Notes: generated by a model not told the origin, from the sequence alone. Positions 1-7,598 are shown, counted from the stretch's first letter. The stretch: 19,739 nt of DNA from an uncultured Prevotella sp. (GCA_937877685.1 CALFGU010000014.1:1-19739); one strand, 5' to 3'. Translations and numbers: made by a program.

Positions 1-1457
1 ATCATCACATCGGCTTCTTCCTGGAAGGGGAATATCCACTTTTCTTCGCCAGCGCGAACGGAGGGCCAGCGTGAGATAGTGTCGCGTGCGGAACAGCCAC
101 GATATTTAGAATCGCGCACAATGCGGCGCAACAATCTGTTATCTGTAGTGGGAATATAGTTATGGTTGTCGAGCAGAATGGTGGTCAGTGCCGAAGCATA
201 GATTTTAAATTTATTTTCGGCAGGAATATTTTCCGTCAGCGCGGGATTTAAGGCGTGAATACCCTCAAGGATGAAGATGGTTTCGGGAGTGGGGTGAATG
301 ACATTGCCACTCATTTCGCTCTTACCCGTTTGGAAATTGTAGCGTGGGAGTTCTACGCTCTCGCCCTTGATAAGTGCATTCATTTGCTCGGTAAAGAGCG
401 GGATGTTCATGGCATATACACTCTCGTAATCGTAGTTTCCATTTTCATCAAGTGGCGTCTTTTCACGATCCACAAAGTAATCGTCCAACGAAATGGGCAC
501 TGGGCGCTTACCACAAGCCATAAGTTGCACACTGAGTCGCTTTGAAGTGGTCGTCTTTCCGCTTGACGAAGGACCAGCAATAAGAATCACCTTCCACTTT
601 GGGTTTTCAGCAATCTGGTCGGCCAATCGGCTGATCATCTTTTCCTGAAGCGCTTCGCTCACATTGATTAAGTCGTTGGCATATCCTGCCGCACACGCCG
701 CGTTCAACTCACCGATGGTTGTCACTCCGAGTATCTTCTGCCAACTATGCTGTTGGCGGAACACGTCAAACATCTTCGGCTGATTGCGCATGGGTCGCAA
801 TTGCGAAGGATTATTAGAATCGGGCACACGAATCAAGATGCCGTCGCCATATGGGATAATGTCGAAAAGGTAAATCTGAGAAGTGCGCACGAGAAGCGAA
901 CCGTAGAAATAGTTTGCCACATCGCCTAACGTATAATAGTGTGTGTACAAACGACCACAGCTTTCAAGCAACTTCGCTTTATTCTCCAACCCCGCATCAC
1001 GGAAAAGTTTCACCGCATCTTCCGTATGCGCGGTCAAACGATGGAAGGGAAGGTCATCGTTAATAATTTCCTGCATGCGCACTTTCAGTTGCGCCACCTG
1101 CTCTGGCGTAATGCCTCCGGGCAAGTCTATATGGCAGTAATACCCATTGCTCACGGGATTTTCAATGCGCAACATGGCATCAGGGAAAAGGTCATGCGCC
1201 GCCTTGTAAAGCACGAAGAAGACGGAGCGTGTGTAAGTGCGGTGGCCTGAAGGCGAAGTTATATCTAAGTATTCAATATCCTTGTCGTTGAATAATACGA
1301 AGTGTAATCCTTCTACCTTATTATTAACCTTCGCACTCGTAGGTCCGAACGGCATTTTGAGTTCCAAGAGTTCATACACTTCTTCAAGGTTAAAGCCCAT
1401 GGGCACTTTATGCGTGCGCCCTGTATTTGCACAACGAATGTTAATAGTTTTTGCCAT
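1..1457 (-). CDS. Nucleoside (uridine-type) kinase with N-terminal synthetase-like domain, 3' end outside window
   Basis: Reading the minus strand from the ATG at 1457 gives an open frame of 485 codons that leaves the window without a stop. The product starts MAKTINIRCANTGRTHKV. Residues 1 to about 260 resemble the TGS and second additional domains of threonyl-tRNA synthetase, as known in this Bacteroidetes/Firmicutes kinase family. A P-loop GPSSSGKTT lies at about 295-303, followed by PISLDDYFVDREKTPLD, the usual uridine kinase/PRK-like block, and by a FILEGIHALNP motif. The family normally phosphorylates uridine/cytidine or another nucleoside in the cytoplasm; the substrate cannot be read here. 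The family is about 550 aa, so roughly 65 residues are missing. It diverges from tcdA across the candidate origin and has a promoter at 1550-1582 with a leader of about 86 nt. Confidence 0.9.
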   Translation of the reverse strand, partial: MAKTINIRCANTGRTHKVPMGFNLEEVYELLELKMPFGPTSAKVNNKVEGLHFVLFNDKDIEYLDITSPSGHRTYTRSVFFVLYKAAHDLFPDAMLRIENPVSNGYYCHIDLPGGITPEQVAQLKVRMQEIINDDLPFHRLTAHTEDAVKLFRDAGLENKAKLLESCGRLYTHYYTLGDVANYFYGSLLVRTSQIYLFDIIPYGDGILIRVPDSNNPSQLRPMRNQPKMFDVFRQQHSWQKILGVTTIGELNAACAAGYANDLINVSEALQEKMISRLADQIAENPKWKVILIAGPSSSGKTTTSKRLSVQLMACGKRPVPISLDDYFVDREKTPLDENGNYDYESVYAMNIPLFTEQMNALIKGESVELPRYNFQTGKSEMSGNVIHPTPETIFILEGIHALNPALTENIPAENKFKIYASALTTILLDNHNYIPTTDNRLLRRIVRDSKYRGCSARDTISRWPSVRAGEEKWIFPFQEEADVM

Positions 1458-1549
1458 AGCGGTTGAGGTTTTAAGGTTATGAGGGTGGGAGATTCAGAGA
1501 ACCATTAGGATTATCATACAACACTGTTCTCATCCGCGCCTCTTGACTA

Positions 1550-1582
1550 CAAAGGTAAACCTAATTTTCCGACCCACACAAA
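1550..1582 (-). promoter_or_regulatory. Bacteroidetes-type promoter of the nucleoside kinase
   Basis: On the minus strand TACCTTTG (1557-1550) matches the -7 consensus TAnnTTTG, and TTTG (1582-1579) lies 21 nt upstream as a -33 element. Predicted transcription start is near 1543, giving a pyrimidine-rich leader of about 86 nt before the ATG at 1457. Confidence 0.65.
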
Positions 1583-1653
1583 TTTTAGCGTTAAAAAGAA
1601 GGAAGGGACACATTTACAGCGCATCATCATTCTGAAATCTGCAATTTTTCAGG

Positions 1654-1977
1654 TTTTCCACAATCCCCACCTTTTCTATATATATTCTATTTATTTCTTT
1701 TTGTTTCTTCTGGAAGAAATGAAGAAAAGATTATGTTGATTGTTATAGGGCGGGGATAGTGTGGATAATTGTTGAGGGGGTGTTATAGTTGCTTAATTTT
1801 AAGGAATTTTTGTGAACCTTAACGATGTTGAAAAGTGTGGATAACGCGGTGGGAAACGAAGGGTTTGAGGTGGGGATAGGTGGATAAGTCTTGTTGGGGA
1901 GGGAGTGTTCCTTCGGGATAGTTATCAACAAAGTTCTCCACCGTGTTTTCCCCTGTTTTTCCACAGAGTTTTCCACA
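1654..1977. other. Candidate chromosomal replication origin (oriC): DnaA-box cluster with AT-rich tract
   Basis: This lies in a 676-base gene-free gap between divergent genes. Two perfect DnaA boxes TGTGGATAA are at 1760-1768 and 1836-1844. One-mismatch versions are at 1879-1887 (GGTGGATAA), 1922-1930 (TTATCAACA), 1957-1965, 1969-1977 and 1654-1662 (all TTTTCCACA). Next to the cluster, about 1675-1740 is strongly AT-rich and could serve as the unwinding element. DnaA is known to bind TTATCCACA. That this is the functional oriC is an inference from clustering, AT-rich neighbour and divergent flanking genes; in Bacteroidetes oriC need not be beside dnaA. The rest of the gap (1458-2133) holds the kinase promoter, the palindromic motifs at 2003-2049 and the tcdA promoter. 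No gene is seen. Confidence 0.6.
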
Positions 1978-2002
1978 GTTTTTAAAATGTGTTTTTTCAG
2001 TG

Positions 2003-2019
2003 GTTTCACAAAGTGAAAC
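2003..2019. promoter_or_regulatory. 17-bp perfect palindromic motif, possible protein-binding site
   Basis: GTTTCACAAAGTGAAAC has perfect 7-bp inverted arms around AAA. A related half-site GTTTTACTTTGTGAGC follows at 2034-2049. Close copies recur at 10804-10838 in the other divergent gap of the window, which suggests a shared DNA-binding protein. The regulator is unknown. Confidence 0.45.
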
Positions 2020-2120
2020 AGAATTTAAATTTAGTTTTACTTTGTGAGCGGAAAATCTAACTTAGCGTGGCGGAAGAAGAATTTACGGCGCCCCACACAA
2101 TATATATCAGATATAAATTT

Positions 2121-2128
2121 TAACTTTG
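2121..2128 (+). promoter_or_regulatory. -7 promoter element of tcdA
   Basis: TAACTTTG matches TAnnTTTG exactly and ends 5 nt before the ATG at 2134. The predicted transcription start therefore falls on or beside the start codon, so the mRNA would be nearly leaderless. It also decides the start: the longer frame from 2044 begins upstream of this promoter. No clear -33 TTTG is seen. Confidence 0.55.
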
Positions 2129-2133
2129 CAAGT

Positions 2134-2874
2134 ATGATGCAACAAGAAATATTCAGCAGGTCAGAACGCCTTTTGGGCGTTGCAGGAATGGAGCGCCTTC
2201 GCTCACTTCGCGCCATTGTTTTTGGAGTAGGCGGAGTGGGTAGTTGGGTGGCCGAGGCGTTGGTGCGTACGGGAGTCGTGCATGTTACGATTGTTGATTC
2301 TGACAATGTGGCAGTGTCCAACATCAATCGCCAACTTCCTGCCACCACACTTACTGTGGGGCAACCCAAGGTGGAAGCCTTGAAGCAGCATTTGCTGGAG
2401 GTGAACCCCGAAGCCAAAATTACGGCGCTGAATATGATTTATAGTGCAGAGAATGCGCCCATGTTTGAACTTGAAAACTATGACTACATCGTTGATTGCA
2501 TTGATAGTTTAGAACATAAGACGGCGCTGATTCTTCATGCCACTTCCCTTCCCGCAAAGTTTTATTCCTCGATGGGCGCCGCCTTAAAGATGGACCCCAC
2601 TCGCATACAAGTGGCGGAATTTTGGAAGGTTAAGGGTTGTCCTTTGGCGGCCGCTTTGCGCCGAAGGATTAAGAAGAAGGGCACTTTCCCGAAGAAGAAG
2701 TTTAAATGTGTCTTCAGCGAAGAACTCTTAGAGAATCGTGCCGACACGGAAGTCAGCGTCGGTGGCACATGGGATACTCAGAAAGCACAAATCAACGGTT
2801 CGCTTATGCACATTACCGCTATTTATGGTTTAACCCTGGCGGGATTGATAATTCAAGATATATATAATGGTTGA
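2134..2874 (+). CDS. tcdA: tRNA threonylcarbamoyladenosine dehydratase TcdA (ThiF/E1-like)
   Basis: TcdA (CsdL) activates the t6A carboxylate at A37 of ANN-decoding tRNAs with ATP and cyclises it to ct6A. The 246-aa product has the nucleotide-binding GVGGVGS at 31-37, followed by IVDSDNV and NINRQ (63-67), which are E1/ThiF adenylation motifs. Further on are DYIVDCIDSLEHK, SSMGAALKMDPTRIQV and a basic segment RRRIKKKGTFPKKK; the SSMGA..DPTRI block is typical of TcdA rather than ThiF or MoeB. I chose the ATG at 2134 (immediately followed by a second ATG) rather than 2044 because of the promoter position and the family-like N-terminus EIFSRSERLLG. It heads the plus-strand run with the LtaS-like gene, 163 nt downstream. 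It is functionally linked to tsaE at 7863. Confidence 0.92.
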   Translation: MMQQEIFSRSERLLGVAGMERLRSLRAIVFGVGGVGSWVAEALVRTGVVHVTIVDSDNVAVSNINRQLPATTLTVGQPKVEALKQHLLEVNPEAKITALNMIYSAENAPMFELENYDYIVDCIDSLEHKTALILHATSLPAKFYSSMGAALKMDPTRIQVAEFWKVKGCPLAAALRRRIKKKGTFPKKKFKCVFSEELLENRADTEVSVGGTWDTQKAQINGSLMHITAIYGLTLAGLIIQDIYNG

Positions 2875-2950
2875 GGTTATGAGGTTTTAAGGTTATAAGG
2901 GTTAAAGGTTATTGACAGAGAGTAAAATCTTTTCTACTGTTTTAACCCTT
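2869..2950 (+). repeat. Purine-rich intergenic repeat and hairpin after tcdA
   Basis: Immediately after the tcdA stop come tandem GGTT-type units (GAGGTTATGAGGTTTTAAGG and variants). They are followed by an inverted repeat AAGGGTTAAA (2897-2906) / TTTAACCCTT (2941-2950) with an inner ACAG/CTGT pair. It may fold as a hairpin in RNA. The U-tract is weak, so termination is uncertain. Confidence 0.4.
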
Positions 2951-3037
2951 CTACCACAATCTTTTCTCCCTCCCTTTTCAAAACCTCATCATCTTCACAT
3001 ATTCTCACCCCTAACGTCTAAAATCTGCACCTAAGAT

Positions 3038-4870
3038 ATGAAAATCCACACGCTTCTTTTATTAAAATTCTTCTTGTCCTCCGTGCTTATCGGCATGGTG
3101 GCAAAGGTTATATTCCTGCTTTACAATGGGTGGGGAAGGGAATTGAGCGTGGGCGATTGTTTTGCCATTTTGTGGAACGGACTGCCGCTTGACCTTTCCT
3201 TTAGCGGTTATGTTTCAGCCATCTTGTGGCTCATTCTTTTAGCGGGGTATTGGATTAGTATTCATCGCAATGTTTTCTACGTCTATTTTGCCTTTGCTGC
3301 ACTCTTACAAGGCATCATTTATATTGTAGATACGGGACTCTTTGCGTTTTGGAATTTTAAGATAGACGCAACAATTTTTACTTACCTTGATTCGCCAAAA
3401 GAGGTAATGGCATCGGTGAGCACACTTTATGTAGTGGTGGGTATTTCCTGCATTTTGGCGGCGGTGATAGGTATCTTCCTGCTTTACAAACGCACATTTA
3501 CGAAGGAGTCTGCCACCCGCTTGGCGCAGTTACGCTTATCTACGACAAAGCGCGTCATCGGCACGTTTGTCCACCTCCTTTTGGGCGGTTTGCTTTTCTT
3601 GGCCATCCGTGGCGGAGTGGGAGTTTCAACGGCAAATCCAGGAGTGGTTTATTTCTCCGACAATGCCTTCTTGAACTCTGCGGCGGTCAATCCGGCGTTC
3701 AACCTTTTTTATTCACTTTCTAAGGTGAAGGACTTTAGCGAACGCGCAAATTATTTTAATGCTGATGAACTGAAGACAAAGTATGCTGCGTTGGAAATCA
3801 GCACGGAAAGTAAAAACACAAAGTCACTCCTGACCACACAGCGCCCCAACATAGTGTTAGTTATTTTGGAAGGATGTGGCACTACGTTTTACAACACGCC
3901 CGAAGTAATGCCAAACTTGAAGGCATTAGCGGCAGAGGGGGTTGAGTTTACGAATTGTTATGCCAATTCCTTCCGTACGGACCGTGGCGTAGTGTGTACG
4001 TTGAGCGGTTATCCGTCATATCCCGATGTGAGTGTGATGAAGTTGACGGACAGTAAGATTGCAGGTCTTCCCTCCATCGCACGTTCGCTCAGTCGTGAGG
4101 GATATGACACAGAATTTATCTATGGTGGCGACATCAACTTTACGAACACCAATGGGTATTTGCTTTCAACGGGCTACCGTCGCACCTTTAGCGAAAAGGA
4201 CTTCCCCAGCGAGCAACGCAATGACTCAAAGTGGGGCGTGCATGACGAATTTGCTTTTGCCAAAACGTTAGAGCATATCGCCGCAAAGGATAGTGTGAAT
4301 CCCTGGATGGTGACCTTGCTCACGTTGTCGAGTCATGAACCTTGGGAAGTGCCTTACACACGTATTTTAGACAATCCCGTCACCAACGCTTTTGCTTATT
4401 TGGATCACTGTATCGGAGATTTCATTACGAAGTTCAAACAGACGGAGGCGTGGGATAATTCCCTTGTGATTTTTATCCCCGACCATGGCAATAGTCACGG
4501 ACTTGCTGAAGACATTATGCAGGTGGAGAAAAACCATGTCCCACTCATCATGGTGGGTGGCGCACTGAAGGGCGCTGAAGTCATAGACGTGGTGTGTAAT
4601 CAGAGTGACCTTGCTGCTACTTTGCTCGGACAGTTGGGCATCACTCACGAAGATTTCCGCATGAGTCGCGACGTTCTGAGCGAAACTTACACCCTCCCCT
4701 TCGCCATGAACTCCTGGAGTCAAGGCATCGTCATGACCGACGCCGCAGGTTCCACTGTCTATGACCTCAATACCGACAAAGTGAGCACAACGCTCAATGC
4801 TCCTCCCGCAAGTCACACAGAAAGCATCCGAGCTTACTTACAGCAATCTTACACCCTGCTTTCAAATTAA
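3038..4870 (+). CDS. LtaS/MdoB-like membrane sulfatase-fold transferase (LTA synthase family)
   Basis: The 610-aa protein has about five hydrophobic segments in residues 1-190 (near 8-28, 55-75, 80-105, 130-150, 175-192). A C-terminal alkaline-phosphatase-fold domain follows, placed by topology outside the inner membrane. Catalytic features match LtaS. They are the metal-ligand Glu in LVILEG (278), the nucleophile Thr in FRTDRGVVC (314), His in SSHEPW (433) and the DH pair in FIPDHGNSHG (482-483). In this family the enzyme moves a phosphoglycerol or phosphoethanolamine group from a phospholipid to an acceptor. Bacteroidetes lack Gram-positive lipoteichoic acid, so the acceptor here is probably a lipid or glycan but is unknown. 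A glycosyltransferase follows after 67 nt, suggesting an envelope-glycolipid unit. Confidence 0.85.
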   Translation: MKIHTLLLLKFFLSSVLIGMVAKVIFLLYNGWGRELSVGDCFAILWNGLPLDLSFSGYVSAILWLILLAGYWISIHRNVFYVYFAFAALLQGIIYIVDTGLFAFWNFKIDATIFTYLDSPKEVMASVSTLYVVVGISCILAAVIGIFLLYKRTFTKESATRLAQLRLSTTKRVIGTFVHLLLGGLLFLAIRGGVGVSTANPGVVYFSDNAFLNSAAVNPAFNLFYSLSKVKDFSERANYFNADELKTKYAALEISTESKNTKSLLTTQRPNIVLVILEGCGTTFYNTPEVMPNLKALAAEGVEFTNCYANSFRTDRGVVCTLSGYPSYPDVSVMKLTDSKIAGLPSIARSLSREGYDTEFIYGGDINFTNTNGYLLSTGYRRTFSEKDFPSEQRNDSKWGVHDEFAFAKTLEHIAAKDSVNPWMVTLLTLSSHEPWEVPYTRILDNPVTNAFAYLDHCIGDFITKFKQTEAWDNSLVIFIPDHGNSHGLAEDIMQVEKNHVPLIMVGGALKGAEVIDVVCNQSDLAATLLGQLGITHEDFRMSRDVLSETYTLPFAMNSWSQGIVMTDAAGSTVYDLNTDKVSTTLNAPPASHTESIRAYLQQSYTLLSN

Positions 4871-4937
4871 CCGTTAACCTTTCCCCGTTCCCCTTTAACC
4901 TTTAACCTTTCAACGTTAATCTTTCCCCCTTCCCCTT

Positions 4938-5936
4938 ATGGTTCCCGTTCTTATTCTTTTCTTTAATAGTCCTGATAAACTGAAATGTGTGTTTGAGCAA
5001 GTTAGGAAAGCCCAGCCCTCACATCTCTTTCTTTATCAAGACGGTCCGCGTAATGAGCGAGACTTACCAGGAATAGAAGCATGTAGAAAAGTAGTTGAAA
5101 ACGTTGATTGGCCTTGCGAGGTGCATCGTTTGTATCAAGAGAAAAACTATGGTTGTGACCCCTCCAACTATATGTCACAGCGTTGGGCTTTTGAGCATGT
5201 TGATCGTTGCATATTCTTTGAAGACGACGACGTTCCGTCGGTAAGTTTCTTCGGTTTCTGTGCTGAACTTCTCGAACGTTATGCTGATGATCCGCGTGTG
5301 GCACTTATTACGGGCACGAACTATGATGAATTTACGCCTGATATGCCTTGTGATTACTTTTTCACCACCGCCTTCAACATAAATGGCTTTGCAACGTGGC
5401 GCCGCGTATTTCAGCAATGGGAGGAAACGTATGATTTCCTTGACGATGCTTATTCCATGCGCCTACTTGACGATTACATCAAAAAATACCGCCATCAGCA
5501 GGACTTCATTAAGTTTTGCCACTACCACCGTTCGATAGGCAAGGCATACTATGAAACTCTTTTCCATGCAGCAATATTTTTCAACTCCGCCCTTTCTATT
5601 GTGCCACGCGTAAATATGGTTAGCAACATGGGAGCAGTAGGAGAAGGAACACATTATTCAGGTTCTAACGCCACACTTCCTCGCGCCATTCGCCGCATTT
5701 TTGAAATGGGGCATCACGAAATAGAACTTCCTTTGCGCCATCCTAAATACATTATTGAGGATGTGGGTTACAAGGATCGCTTCTTCAAAACTCAGGCTTG
5801 GGGACACCCTTGGATTAAGATTTGTCGCTCACTTGAAGAGTTTTATCTGAATCTTCGCCATGGCAATTTCAAACGTATTACTTCGGCAATCAAAAATCGT
5901 CTTCGCATTTTGATGGGTAAGCAGAAATGGGACTAA
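4938..5936 (+). CDS. GT-A-type glycosyltransferase family protein
   Basis: The 332-aa cytoplasmic protein begins MVPVLILFFNSPDKL, a nucleotide-sugar-binding opening of GT-A (GT2-like) enzymes. An acidic FFEDDDVPS at 93-101 can serve as the metal-binding DXD motif, after YQEKNYGCDPSNYMSQRW. Then come LITGTNYDEF and a FNINGFATWRRVF segment seen in bacterial polysaccharide or O-antigen glycosyltransferases. No transmembrane segment is evident. The donor and acceptor cannot be determined. It is last in the plus-strand run and is preceded by a pyrimidine-rich leader (4871-4937) with no Shine-Dalgarno. A large inverted repeat follows just after its stop. Confidence 0.75.
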   Translation: MVPVLILFFNSPDKLKCVFEQVRKAQPSHLFLYQDGPRNERDLPGIEACRKVVENVDWPCEVHRLYQEKNYGCDPSNYMSQRWAFEHVDRCIFFEDDDVPSVSFFGFCAELLERYADDPRVALITGTNYDEFTPDMPCDYFFTTAFNINGFATWRRVFQQWEETYDFLDDAYSMRLLDDYIKKYRHQQDFIKFCHYHRSIGKAYYETLFHAAIFFNSALSIVPRVNMVSNMGAVGEGTHYSGSNATLPRAIRRIFEMGHHEIELPLRHPKYIIEDVGYKDRFFKTQAWGHPWIKICRSLEEFYLNLRHGNFKRITSAIKNRLRILMGKQKWD

Positions 5937-5940
5937 GCTT

Positions 5941-6037
5941 GGGAAAGGAGAAAGGAAAAAGGAGAAAGGAGAAAGAACCGTGCGGAACATTATTGCACAA
6001 GTCTTTCTCCTTTCTCCTTTTTCATTTCTCATTTCCC
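5941..6037. terminator. Long inverted repeat between convergent genes, probable bidirectional terminator
   Basis: The arms 5955-5976 and 6002-6023 are perfectly complementary over 22 nt (a GGAGAAA-repeat arm against TTTCTCC). With two mismatches the pairing extends to 36-nt arms at about 5941 and 6037, around a 25-nt loop. It fills the gap between the glycosyltransferase stop and the stop of the minus-strand gene at 6039. No strong U-run is present, so the terminator role is inferred from position. Confidence 0.55.
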
Positions 6038-6038
6038 C

Positions 6039-6779
6039 TCAGAATTTCCATCTCGCCCCTACTCCCAGTGCGAAAATATCCTTAGAATGGATGTGGCGAT
6101 TGGGAATGGCGGAGATAATACCGAGTTCGTTTGCCGAAAATTCGTAATACATTTCAACGCCTTCGCCCCAGCGCTTCCATTCTTCGGGAAATTCATAAGT
6201 CAAACGGTGACCTGTGCTAAAGGCAAAGCGCACACGGGTGGAAAAACGATAGTAAGAACCGCCGTAATGTGACTCAGGTTCTTCCGTCCAAAAGTCTCCG
6301 TCGAAAAGCACAATGTTAGCGCGCATCCCTATAGTCAGTGGGGTTAATTTGAGTTGCCCTTTTTTGAGCATAGGTAAGGGAAGCGCGATGTTCCAAGGTG
6401 AATAATATTGACGGAGGGTGAGTGTGTTCAAACTCTGTGTGTGATGGTAGTGAGGAACATATCCTAAGAGCACTTCCGTAAGCCATCTGTCCTTGCCATA
6501 CTCCCACCCCGCGCCAGCTGAAAACATTCCAATGTTTCCTGCGTATTGAACTACCGCCACGTTAGGAGTCAAGCGTTCGCCCAACGACTTCTTTTGCGCC
6601 ACCATCTGGGAAGGCCACAACAGTGAAATACCAATTAGCAAGAAAACAAAGAAACTTAGCCGTGAGCAAGTGCCGAAACGCGCGCCATTCTTTGAGAGTT
6701 TGTTCGCAGAAAGTACCTCTGTCTGCTGCCTGTTTCCTATATGCGTTCCTCCCGCTCCTTTAAACAAATATTTCTTCAT
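6039..6779 (-). CDS. Predicted outer-membrane beta-barrel protein, function unknown
   Basis: From the ATG at 6779 the product is 246 aa. A hydrophobic stretch at about 41-61 (SFFVFLLIGISLLWPSQMVA followed by QKK) looks like a signal peptide. The mature part has alternating aromatic/polar strands (for example YYRFSTRVRFAF and HRLTYEFPEEW) and ends in GARWKF, an aromatic C-terminus typical of outer-membrane barrels. An in-frame longer start at 6914 lies deep inside the metallophosphoesterase gene and is unlikely. With the 6779 start the two genes overlap by 20 nt, which suggests translational coupling. The 40 polar residues ahead of the hydrophobic segment are unusual for a signal peptide. I do not recognise a named family. 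Confidence 0.6.
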   Translation of the reverse strand: MKKYLFKGAGGTHIGNRQQTEVLSANKLSKNGARFGTCSRLSFFVFLLIGISLLWPSQMVAQKKSLGERLTPNVAVVQYAGNIGMFSAGAGWEYGKDRWLTEVLLGYVPHYHHTQSLNTLTLRQYYSPWNIALPLPMLKKGQLKLTPLTIGMRANIVLFDGDFWTEEPESHYGGSYYRFSTRVRFAFSTGHRLTYEFPEEWKRWGEGVEMYYEFSANELGIISAIPNRHIHSKDIFALGVGARWKF

Positions 6780-7581
6780 ACGTATAGGTGCCGTCAGCTT
6801 TAAGGTGGAACAATAGGTAAGAGAGTTTCTCGGCACAAGCCGTTTGGTAATAAGGCACGTGATTCTCAAAGGGGGTATGAATTGCCGTGCTGTGAATGTG
6901 TCCACACAATCCAAATTGCAAGTTAGGGTATTTCGTCACCATCTCAAGGTAATCCTCGCTTTCATCCTTCGGAAATTGGTCGCTACCTATGGGTGCGTGC
7001 ATCACAACTACGGTGCGCTCCGCCTTCGGAGAGAGTTGCCCCAAATCGCGGTGCATAAACTTGACGCCAAAAAAGTATTCATCGTCAGAAAATTCCAAAC
7101 CGTTGGTGTTGATAACCACAAAGTGCGTATTACCTGCCGTGAAACTATATTCCAATGGGCCAAACATCTCACGAAATGTGCTTTTCCCCGTGCCCAAGCA
7201 GTCGTGATTGCCAATGGCCACCACGTAGGGAACTTGAATTTCCTCTAATTCATCGCGCATCCACACAAATTCATCTGTCAATGAGAAATCCGTCAAGTCG
7301 CCACAGTGAATGACAAAGTCAACTCCCTGAGTGTTGTTAATGTGATTCACAATACGGTGCGTCTCGTCGTACCAGCGCTGCGTGTCACTGATTACGGCAA
7401 AACAAAGATCCTTTTTCCCCTCCGTCAACTCCTTAATGCGCTTGACGTTAGTGGTATTTATATCGCGCTTCCCGTCAAAGCGTGTGTCATAAGGGTGATA
7501 ATCCATCATGTCACACGCAGTGAAAAAAAAGCACCCCATGAGGGTGAACACGTATGTCAATACCTTCTTTAAGTAAAGCAT
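6760..7581 (-). CDS. Lipoprotein calcineurin-like metallophosphoesterase
   Basis: The 273-aa product has a lipoprotein signal ending in FFFTAC with Cys23 as the lipidation site, so it is probably membrane-anchored outside the cytoplasm. The metallophosphoesterase motifs follow in order: SDTQ (65-68, first Asp at 66), GDLTD (94-98), GNHD (124-127), MHAP (His195) and GHIH (227-230). The first motif is usually DxH; here the His is Gln. The family hydrolyses phosphomono- or diesters using two metal ions, but the substrate is unknown. The start ATG at 7581 has a good -7 element 17 nt upstream. Its 3' end overlaps the downstream membrane-protein gene by 20 nt. Confidence 0.85.
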   Translation of the reverse strand: MLYLKKVLTYVFTLMGCFFFTACDMMDYHPYDTRFDGKRDINTTNVKRIKELTEGKKDLCFAVISDTQRWYDETHRIVNHINNTQGVDFVIHCGDLTDFSLTDEFVWMRDELEEIQVPYVVAIGNHDCLGTGKSTFREMFGPLEYSFTAGNTHFVVINTNGLEFSDDEYFFGVKFMHRDLGQLSPKAERTVVVMHAPIGSDQFPKDESEDYLEMVTKYPNLQFGLCGHIHSTAIHTPFENHVPYYQTACAEKLSYLLFHLKADGTYTYEEIFV

Positions 7582-7598
7582 CTTTGCAAAATTTTATG

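Noticed and set aside
1743..2009. 88-codon minus-strand frame in the candidate origin
   Set aside because: The translation is low-complexity (Pro/Ser/Thr/Asn-rich) and overlaps the DnaA-box cluster. It lacks a promoter and resembles no family, so it is probably a chance frame.
2044..2133. Longer N-terminus for TcdA from a GTG at 2044
   Set aside because: The extra 30 residues are not family-like, and the likely promoter (2121-2128) lies inside this stretch.
4367..4816. 149-codon minus-strand frame inside the LtaS-like gene
   Set aside because: It is fully antisense to a well-supported coding region and carries no recognisable motif.
6844..7248. 134-codon plus-strand frame opposite the metallophosphoesterase
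   Set aside because: It is antisense to a gene with all catalytic motifs, and the composition is that of a shadow frame.
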